A stretch of DNA of 64,000 nt. Source: Telmatospirillum sp. J64-1 (GTDB taxonomy: Bacteria > Pseudomonadota > Alphaproteobacteria > Rhodospirillales > Magnetospirillaceae). The position numbers were made by a program, and so were the translations under genes. Positions 57,804 to 64,000 of this stretch are shown here, piece after piece; within the stretch, counting starts at the first letter, position 1, and every line of letters starts with the position of its first letter. The notes under the pieces were generated by a model. The model saw only the letters and a program-made list of their open reading frames with translations. It did not search any database and was not told where the DNA came from. Where the stretch lies: assembly GCF_006980715.1 (NCBI RefSeq), contig NZ_SBHN01000014.1, positions 1 to 64,000 of the forward strand. Direction: 5' to 3'.

Positions 57804-60593
57804 ATGGGCCATATCCGCAAGCAGCGCGCCATCATCGATCGCCTGGCGGTCATCCGGAAGCTGAACGAGGTGGCGGCCCAGGATGTGCCCAAGCACAAGC
57901 GGCGCGGCAGCATCCTCGACATCCTGAAAGAAGCCCATACCGGCGGTTTCGCCGAGATCCGCCGCCGCTTCGAAGACCAGCACGGCACCGGCTCGCAAAG
58001 CGTGCGCGAGCATTGCTTCCTGATCGACCAACTGGTGCGCATCATCCACGACTTCGCGGTCGAACACGAATTCCACCAGGGGGTCAAGACCACAGGCGAG
58101 TTCCTGTCGATCGTCGCCGTCGGCGGCTACGGACGCGCCGAGATGGCGCCGTTCTCCGACATCGACCTTCTGTTCCTGCTGCCCTACAAGCGCACGCCCT
58201 ATTCGGAACAGATCGTCGAATACATGCTCTACATGATGTGGGACATGGGGCTGAAGGTGGGGCATTCGACGCGCTCGGTGGACGAATGCATCCGGCAAGC
58301 CCGCAGCGACCTGACCATCCGCACCGCCTTGCTGGAATCCCGCTATCTATGGGGCGACAAGGCACTCTATACCGAATTGCGCCGCCGCTTCCGGGACGAG
58401 GTGATCGCCGGCAGCGGCGTCGATTTCGTCGAGGCCAAGCTGGCCGAGCGCGACGCCCGGCATGAGAAGCTGACCGATTCCCGCTATGTGCTGGAACCCA
58501 ACATCAAGGAAGGCAAGGGCGGCCTGCGCGACCTGCACACCTTGTACTGGATGGCGAAATATCTCTACCAGGTCGACAAGGTGGGCGACCTGGTAGAGCA
58601 GGGGATCATCAGCCAGGACGCCGCCCAGCGCTTCGCCAAGGCCCAGGACTGGCTGTGGACGGTGCGGTGCCACCTGCATTACCTGGCGGGCCGCGCGGAA
58701 GACCGCCTGACCTTCGACGTCCAGCCCGAGATCGGGCGGCGCATGAACTATACCGACCATGCCGGCACGCGCGGCGTCGAACGCTTCATGAAGCATTACT
58801 TCCTGATCGCCAAGGATGTGGGCGACCTGACCCGCATCTTCTGCGCGGTGCTGGAGGAACAGCAGAAGCGCAAGCCCAAGCTCAGCCTCGCGGCCCTGAA
58901 ATTCCTGCGCCGCAGCCAGATCGACGGTTTCCGCATCGACGGCAACCGCCTGAACGTGACCGAGGATACCCAGTTCAAGAAGGACCCGGTGGCCCTGATC
59001 CGGCTGTTCCATACCGCCCTGGAACACGACCTGGACATTCACCCCCACGCTTTGTCGCTGGTCACCCAGACCCTGAAGCAGATCAACAACCGCCTGCGCC
59101 AGAACGAGGAAGCCAACCGCCTGTTCATGGAGATGCTGACCTCGCGCAAGGATCCGGAAGTGGCCTTGCGCCACATGAACGAGGCGGGCGTGCTGGGCCG
59201 CTTCATCCCCGATTTCGGCCGTGTCGTGGCGCAGATGCAATACGACATGTACCATGTCTATACGGTGGACGAGCACACCATCCGCGCCATCGGCATCCTG
59301 CACAAGATCGAGGAAGGGCTGTTGCGCTCCGAGGCCCCGGCGGCGTCGGACGTGGTGGGCAAGGTGCTGTCGCGCCGGGTGCTCTATCTGTCGGTGCTGC
59401 TGCACGACATCGCCAAGGGGCGGGGCGGCGACCATTCCGAACTGGGCGCCGAGGTGGCGCTGAAGCTGGGGCCGCGCCTGGGCCTGACCGACGAGGAGAC
59501 GGAAACCGTCTCCTGGCTGGTGCTCCATCACCTGCTGATGTCCAACACCGCCTTCAAGCGCGACATCGACGATCCCAAGACCATCGCCGATTTCGTCAAG
59601 GTGGTGCAGTCGCCCGAACGCCTGCGCCTGCTGCTGGTCCTGACGGTAGCCGATATCCGCGCCGTCGGCCCCAATGTGTGGAACGGATGGAAGGCGGGCC
59701 TGCTGCGCGAGCTCTACTACCGCGCCGAGGACATGATGTCGGGCGGCATGGCCACCGACCGGCGCGAGGCCCGGGTCGAGAAGGCCCAGAACCTGCTGCG
59801 CCAGCGCCTGGAGGCGCTGAAATGGGACGCGAAGGAGATCGAGGAACATCTGTCCCGGGGCTATCCCAGCTATTGGATGAGCTTCGACCCGGACTCGCTG
59901 GAACGCCATGCCCGGATGATCAACGAGGCGGAGCGCCATCGCGCGCCGCTGACCATCGACACCCGGGTCGATTCGGGCCTCTGCGTCACCGAGCTGACGA
60001 TCTATACCGGCGACCATCCCGGCCTGTTCTCGCAGATCGCCGGTGCCATGGCCATCAGCGGCGCCACCATCGTCGATGCCAAGGTCGTGACCATGACCAA
60101 TGGCATGGCGCTCGACACCTTCCTGATCCAGGATGCCGAGGGCGGTGCCTTCGACAGCCCGTCGCGCCTGGCCAAGCTGTCCACCACCATCGAACGGGCC
60201 CTGTCCGGGCGGCTGCGTCCGGCCAAGGAACTGGAGGGGCGCAAGTCCAGCCTGCCCGCCCGCGCCCATGTCTTCAAGGTCAGCCCCCGCGTGCTGATCG
60301 ACAACAAGGCCAGCACCACCCATACGGTCATCGAGCTCAACGGCCGCGACCGGCCCGGCCTGCTGCACGACGTCACCGCCGCCATGACCCGGCTGGGCCT
60401 GCAGATCGGCTCGGCCCATATCTCGACCTATGGCGAGCGCGTGGTCGACGTCTTCTATGTGAAGGACATCTTCGGCATGAAGATCGAGCACGAGAACAAG
60501 CTGCGCCAGGTCCGCGAGGGTCTGCTCGCGGCGCTGGCCGATCCCGCCGACAAACGCCAGCGCGGCAGCGGAGCGGCGGCAGCAGCGCAATGA
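57804..60593 (+). CDS. glnD: Bifunctional PII uridylyltransferase/uridylyl-removing enzyme GlnD
   Basis: 929 residues, usual length. Nucleotidyltransferase domain with GGYGRAEMAPFSDIDLLFLL (the GG...DxD site), then the GlnD linker with PNIKEGKGGLRDLHTLYWMA. An HD domain follows with YLSVLLHDIAKGRGGDHSEL, and two C-terminal ACT domains: TIYTGDHPGLFSQIAGAMA and IELNGRDRPGLLHDVTAAMT. It uridylylates or deuridylylates PII in response to glutamine and so controls nitrogen metabolism. It is transcribed from a near-consensus promoter. A family A repeat and murJ lie downstream. Confidence 0.97.
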   Translation: MGHIRKQRAIIDRLAVIRKLNEVAAQDVPKHKRRGSILDILKEAHTGGFAEIRRRFEDQHGTGSQSVREHCFLIDQLVRIIHDFAVEHEFHQGVKTTGEFLSIVAVGGYGRAEMAPFSDIDLLFLLPYKRTPYSEQIVEYMLYMMWDMGLKVGHSTRSVDECIRQARSDLTIRTALLESRYLWGDKALYTELRRRFRDEVIAGSGVDFVEAKLAERDARHEKLTDSRYVLEPNIKEGKGGLRDLHTLYWMAKYLYQVDKVGDLVEQGIISQDAAQRFAKAQDWLWTVRCHLHYLAGRAEDRLTFDVQPEIGRRMNYTDHAGTRGVERFMKHYFLIAKDVGDLTRIFCAVLEEQQKRKPKLSLAALKFLRRSQIDGFRIDGNRLNVTEDTQFKKDPVALIRLFHTALEHDLDIHPHALSLVTQTLKQINNRLRQNEEANRLFMEMLTSRKDPEVALRHMNEAGVLGRFIPDFGRVVAQMQYDMYHVYTVDEHTIRAIGILHKIEEGLLRSEAPAASDVVGKVLSRRVLYLSVLLHDIAKGRGGDHSELGAEVALKLGPRLGLTDEETETVSWLVLHHLLMSNTAFKRDIDDPKTIADFVKVVQSPERLRLLLVLTVADIRAVGPNVWNGWKAGLLRELYYRAEDMMSGGMATDRREARVEKAQNLLRQRLEALKWDAKEIEEHLSRGYPSYWMSFDPDSLERHARMINEAERHRAPLTIDTRVDSGLCVTELTIYTGDHPGLFSQIAGAMAISGATIVDAKVVTMTNGMALDTFLIQDAEGGAFDSPSRLAKLSTTIERALSGRLRPAKELEGRKSSLPARAHVFKVSPRVLIDNKASTTHTVIELNGRDRPGLLHDVTAAMTRLGLQIGSAHISTYGERVVDVFYVKDIFGMKIEHENKLRQVREGLLAALADPADKRQRGSGAAAAAQ

Positions 60594-60610
60594 GGGCTTG
60601 CGGGGCTTTT

Positions 60611-60720
60611 GGCCCGCCCACCTTTCGAGACGCCGCTTCGCGGCTCCTCAAGATGAGGCTAATCTTCCAAAGATTTCGCCCTCATCCTGAGGAGGCCCGA
60701 AGGGCCGTCTCGAAGGATGA
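60611..60720 (+). repeat. Dispersed palindromic repeat, family A, copy 4
   Basis: Arms CTTTCGAGACGCCGCTTCGC...CTCCTCAAGATGAGG and CCTCATCCTGAGGAGGCCCG...CCGTCTCGAAGGATG around CTAATCTTCCAAAGATTTCG, between glnD and murJ, which share the strand. Confidence 0.8.
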
Positions 60721-60773
60721 CCCGCGCCCAGGCATTCCCGCTTCTTCCTTCCAAGGCCGAGCATATCTGACCC

Positions 60774-62324
60774 ATGGCTCTTTTCCGTTCTATCGCCACC
60801 GTCGGCGGCTTCACGATCCTGAGCCGCATCACCGGCCTGGCGCGCGAGATGATGATCGCGGCCTTCCTGGGAGCCGGGGCGGTCGCCGATGCCTTCTTCG
60901 TCGCCTTCCGCTTTCCCAACCTGTTCCGCAGCCTGTTCGCCGAAGGCGCCTTCAATGCCGCCTTCGTGCCGCTTTTCGCGGGCAAGCACGAGGCCGAGGG
61001 CGAGGCCTCGGCCAAGCGCTTCGCCGAGGATTGCTTCGCCGTGCTGGCCCTGGCGCTGTCCTTCTTCGTCGCCGTGATGATGATCATCATGCCCTGGGCC
61101 ATGTATGTGCTGGCCCCAGGCTTCGACCAGGTGCCGGGCAAGATGGAGCTGGCGACCGAGCTGTCGCGCATCACCTTTCCCTATCTGCTGTTCATCTCGC
61201 TGGTGTCGCTGCAAAGCGGAGTGCTGAATTCGCTGGGCCATTTCGCCGCCCCGGCGGCGACCCCGGTGCTGCTGAACCTGACCTCCATGGCCGGGCTGTG
61301 GCTGCTGGTGCCCTATACACCGACCGCAGGCCATGCCATGGCCTGGGGCACCTTCGCCGCCGGGGTGGTGCAGTTCCTGTGGCTGGTCCATTCGGTGCGC
61401 CGCGCGGGATTCCCCTTGAAGCTGCGCTGGCCGCGCCTGTCGCCCGAGGTCAAGACGCTGCTGAAACGCATCGTGCCCGGCGCGGTGGGGGCGGGGGTCT
61501 ATCAGGTCAATCTCCTGATCAATACCGTCATCGCCTCGCTGGTCGCCAACGGGGCGGTCTCCTATCTCAATTACGCCGACCGGGTGAACCAACTGCCGCT
61601 GGGCGTGGTCGGCATCGCCATCGGCACCGTGCTGCTGCCGCTGCTGTCGCGCCAGATCCGGGCGGGCGACCTGACGGCGGCGCGGGAAAGCCAGAACCGC
61701 TGCATGGAATTCGCCCTGCTGCTGACGCTGCCTTCCGCCGCCGCCCTGGTCGCCATCGCCGAGCCGGTGATCCGCGTGCTGTTCGAGCGCGGCGCCTTCG
61801 GCCCCGAGGACACGATAGCCACAGCGGCGGCGCTGCAGGCCTTCGCCCTGGGCCTGCCCGCCTATGTCCTGGTCAAGGTGCTGGCACCGGCCTTCTTCGC
61901 CCGCGAGGACACCAAGACGCCCGTCAAGGTGGCCGGGCTAGCGATGGTGGTGAACGTGGTGCTGAACCTGATCCTGATGGGGCCGCTGGCGCATGTCGGC
62001 ATGGCGCTGTCCACCGCCATCGCCGCCTGGGTCAACGTGGCGGTGCTGGCCTGGCTGCTGCGGCGACAGGATTTCTTCCGCCTGGATTCCCGGCTGAAGG
62101 GGCGCATCCCGCGCATCCTGCTCGCCACGCTGGTGATGGGCGGGGTCCTGGCGGTGGCTTGGCATGTCCTGGCGCCCAACCTGGAAGGACAGGCCCAGCT
62201 GATTCCTGCCGTCGCCCTGCTGATCGGCCTGGGCATCGCCGTCTATGCCTTGGCCGTCATCCTGACCGGCGCCGCCCGCCTGTCCGAGGTCAAGGCGATG
62301 CTGCGCCGACGGGCGAAATCTTGA
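60774..62324 (+). CDS. murJ: Lipid II flippase MurJ
   Basis: 516 residues, 14 hydrophobic helices of the MOP superfamily. MurJ/MviN landmarks: [20 protein letters not shown] at the N-terminus, [24 protein letters not shown], and [20 protein letters not shown] in the middle with [20 protein letters not shown] after it. It moves lipid-linked peptidoglycan precursors across the inner membrane and is normally essential. glnD-murJ-trpS is a known alphaproteobacterial order. The short distance to trpS (61 bases) suggests co-transcription, with an added promoter at the murJ end. Confidence 0.95.
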   Translation: MALFRSIATVGGFTILSRITGLAREMMIAAFLGAGAVADAFFVAFRFPNLFRSLFAEGAFNAAFVPLFAGKHEAEGEASAKRFAEDCFAVLALALSFFVAVMMIIMPWAMYVLAPGFDQVPGKMELATELSRITFPYLLFISLVSLQSGVLNSLGHFAAPAATPVLLNLTSMAGLWLLVPYTPTAGHAMAWGTFAAGVVQFLWLVHSVRRAGFPLKLRWPRLSPEVKTLLKRIVPGAVGAGVYQVNLLINTVIASLVANGAVSYLNYADRVNQLPLGVVGIAIGTVLLPLLSRQIRAGDLTAARESQNRCMEFALLLTLPSAAALVAIAEPVIRVLFERGAFGPEDTIATAAALQAFALGLPAYVLVKVLAPAFFAREDTKTPVKVAGLAMVVNVVLNLILMGPLAHVGMALSTAIAAWVNVAVLAWLLRRQDFFRLDSRLKGRIPRILLATLVMGGVLAVAWHVLAPNLEGQAQLIPAVALLIGLGIAVYALAVILTGAARLSEVKAMLRRRAKS

Positions 62325-62349
62325 CCGCATCCGAGAACGGTGGGATACG
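62321..62349 (+). promoter_or_regulatory. Possible internal promoter of trpS
   Basis: TTGACC (62321-62326, overlapping the murJ stop), 17-base spacer, GATACG (62344-62349), about 37 bases before the trpS start. Confidence 0.35.
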
Positions 62350-62385
62350 TCCCTTTCTAGATTCATGCCATGTAAAGAGGCTTTC

Positions 62386-63384
62386 ATGAACCGCATCTTC
62401 TCAGGCGTCCAGCCCTCCGGAAACCTGCATCTGGGCAACTATCTGGGGGCGATTCGCAACTGGGTGCGGTTGCAGGGCGACTATCAATGCATCTTCTGCA
62501 TGGTGGACATGCACGCCATCACCGTCTGGCAGGACCCGGCCGAACTGCGCCAGAAGACCCGCGAAGTCGCCGCGGGCATGCTGGCCGCCGGGGTGGACCC
62601 GGTGAAGAACATCCTCTTCAACCAAAGCCAGGTCAGCGCCCATGCCGAACTGGCCTGGGTGTTCAATTGCGTCGCCCGCATCGGCTGGCTGAACCGCATG
62701 ACCCAGTTCAAGGAAAAGGCCGGTAAGAACCGCGAGAACGCCTCGGTCGGCCTCTATGCCTATCCCAACCTGATGGCCGCTGACATCCTGGCCTACAAGG
62801 CGACCCATGTGCCGGTGGGCGAGGACCAGAAGCAGCATCTGGAACTGGCCCGCGACATCGCCCAGAAGTTCAACAACGACTATGGCGTCGACTTCTTCCC
62901 CCAGCCCGAGCCGATGATCTTCGGCGCGGCCACCCGCGTCATGTCCCTGCGCGACGGCACCAAGAAGATGAGCAAGTCCGACGAGTCGGAATATTCGCGC
63001 ATCAACATGACCGATGACGCCGACGCCATCGCGCTGAAATTCCGCAAGGCCAAGACCGATCCCGAGCCGCTGCCCGAATCCGTCGAAGGCCTGGAGGGCC
63101 GTCCCGAGGCGGCCAATCTGGTCGGCATCTACGCCGCCCTGTCCGACAAGGGCAAGGCCGACGTGCTGGCCGAGTTCGGCGGCAGGACCTTCTCGGAATT
63201 CAAGCAGGCCCTGACCGATCTTGCCGTCTCCGTGATGGGGCCGATCAATCAGGAAATGAAGCGCCTGCTGGCCGACCCGGCCCATGTGGACGCGATCCTG
63301 CGCGAGGGCGGCCGACGCGCCGATGAAATCGCCGCGCCCATCATGCAGGAGATCAAGGAGATCGTCGGCTTCCTGCGGCCCTGA
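62386..63384 (+). CDS. trpS: Tryptophan-tRNA ligase
   Basis: 332 residues from ATG 62386 (AAAGAGGC ahead). Class-I synthetase signatures: [20 protein letters not shown] at the N-terminus (the HIGH-equivalent), [10 protein letters not shown], the [18 protein letters not shown] region, and the KMSKS loop [11 protein letters not shown] near residue 200. It charges tRNA-Trp. It follows murJ. A family B repeat lies downstream. Confidence 0.97.
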   Translation: MNRIFSGVQPSGNLHLGNYLGAIRNWVRLQGDYQCIFCMVDMHAITVWQDPAELRQKTREVAAGMLAAGVDPVKNILFNQSQVSAHAELAWVFNCVARIGWLNRMTQFKEKAGKNRENASVGLYAYPNLMAADILAYKATHVPVGEDQKQHLELARDIAQKFNNDYGVDFFPQPEPMIFGAATRVMSLRDGTKKMSKSDESEYSRINMTDDADAIALKFRKAKTDPEPLPESVEGLEGRPEAANLVGIYAALSDKGKADVLAEFGGRTFSEFKQALTDLAVSVMGPINQEMKRLLADPAHVDAILREGGRRADEIAAPIMQEIKEIVGFLRP

Positions 63385-63428
63385 GCCCTCCCGGCCGCTG
63401 ACGAGGCCGGTCCCCTCCGCACCAGATC

Positions 63429-63537
63429 GTCACCCCCGCGAAAGCGGGGTGGACATCTTGGGGCTTGGAAAGATCCGGACCACTAGATACAGGGCATTGT
63501 GCCTCCAGAGATTCCCGCTTTCGCGGGGATGACGAGA
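63429..63537 (+). repeat. Paired REP-like element, family B, copy 6
   Basis: Units CACCCCCGCGAAAGCGGGGT and ATTCCCGCTTTCGCGGGGAT separated by about 60 bases. The rest of the gap up to 63674 holds nothing I can identify. Confidence 0.75.
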
Positions 63538-63674
63538 AGGAAAGGGTCTGCCGGGGCTCTGCGCCGCCCTAAGCCGCCTTTCCTCCTCCGGCGAAAGCCC
63601 TCTTGCCTCAGACGGACAGGCGGGCCACAACTACTGCCCCAGCTCTGCTGATCCGCATTCGTGAAGAGGGGCCG

Positions 63675-64000
63675 GTGCAGATATATCTTCCCATCGCCGA
63701 AATGTCGGTGAATGTCTTCCTCATCCTCGGCATGGGGGGCGCCATCGGATTCATGTCGGGGCTGTTCGGGGTCGGCGGCGGCTTCCTGATGACGCCCCTG
63801 CTGATCTTCATCGGCATTCCGCCCGCCGTGGCGGTGGGGACGGGCGCCAACCAGATCGTCGCCTCCTCTGTCTCGGGCGTGATGGCGCATTGGCGGCGCG
63901 GCAATGTCGACCTCAAGATGGGCCTGCTGCTGGTGGTCGGCGGCCTTGTCGGCTCGACGCTGGGGGTCTTCCTGTTCCGGCTGCTGGCCGGTCTGGGCCA
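63675..64000 (+). CDS. TauE/SafE-family anion transporter, N-terminal part (runs off the window)
   Basis: Open frame from GTG 63675, with GAGGGG seven bases before it, to the window edge (about 108 residues; an ATG at 63702 is an alternative start). Two to three hydrophobic helices are visible, with FMSGLFGVGGGFLMTPLLIF, the signature first helix pair of the TauE/SafE (sulfite exporter, DUF81) family, then VAVGTGANQIVASSVSGVMA and HWRRGNVDLKMG. Members export sulfite, sulfoacetate or related anions. The C-terminal helices lie beyond the window. Confidence 0.88.
   Translation, partial: MQIYLPIAEMSVNVFLILGMGGAIGFMSGLFGVGGGFLMTPLLIFIGIPPAVAVGTGANQIVASSVSGVMAHWRRGNVDLKMGLLLVVGGLVGSTLGVFLFRLLAGLG

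Noticed and set aside
58655-62389. A 1244-residue open frame on the plus strand overlapping glnD and murJ in another frame
   Set aside because: It covers two well-identified genes in their +2/+3 frame, has the Pro/Arg/Gly-rich composition of GC-rich shadow frames and no domain.

Overview
The window is about 64 kb of GC-rich, densely coding chromosomal DNA. Gene content and order (ftsK-lolA-xthA, aroA-cmk-rpsA, a FYDLN-type TIGR02300 gene upstream of tRNA genes, and a Hyf-like membrane complex) point to an alphaproteobacterium, most likely a Magnetospirillum-like member of the Rhodospirillales. This placement is inferred from protein character only. I see no magnetosome genes, prophage, transposase, CRISPR array or plasmid functions.

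Layout. 1-8.8 kb: 3' end of ftsK, lolA, a class-I glutamine amidotransferase-like hydrolase, a candidate small RNA, an FAH-family hydrolase, xthA, then kdsB-pheA on the minus strand, a membrane-anchored cytochrome c and hisN. 8.9-15 kb: a complete yejABEF peptide/microcin-C-type ABC importer whose binding protein has an unusual C-terminal membrane anchor. 15-21 kb: two rRNA modification enzymes, gamma-glutamyltransferase, a divergent receiver/histidine-kinase pair and an ExoD protein. 21-26.4 kb: aroA-cmk-rpsA (minus), a zinc-ribbon acidic protein and two tRNA-Ala(GGC) genes, each with its own promoter and terminator. 26.5-33 kb: acetoacetyl-CoA synthetase, a CPA2 cation/proton antiporter, a glycosyltransferase-9/ELM1 pair and an HD hydrolase. 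33-38.6 kb: phoR-pstB-phoU, nth, a small membrane protein, GNAT and VOC proteins.

38.6-46.2 kb (minus strand) holds the most interesting gene set: a six-gene hydrogenase-4/complex-I-like membrane complex (B, C, E, F, G, I). Its large subunit lacks the nickel-ligand cysteine motifs, while the small subunit keeps its four iron-sulfur cysteines. It therefore resembles the energy-converting-hydrogenase-related (Ehr) complexes rather than a true hydrogenase. 46.4-64 kb: a TAXI-type TRAP binding protein, GST, leucyl aminopeptidase, a MarR regulator, the malic enzyme-phosphotransacetylase fusion, a stress-type protein, mutS, a chemoreceptor, glnD, murJ, trpS and the start of a TauE/SafE transporter.

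Intergenic spaces are rich in dispersed palindromic repeats of at least three families, some of which sit inside the Hyf-like operon. Two non-coding features stand out: a three-hairpin RNA candidate with C-rich loops behind a heat-shock-sigma-like promoter (about 3.3-3.5 kb), and a palindrome at the predicted transcription start of glnD. Functional calls rest on recognised motifs read by eye; no database search was run.
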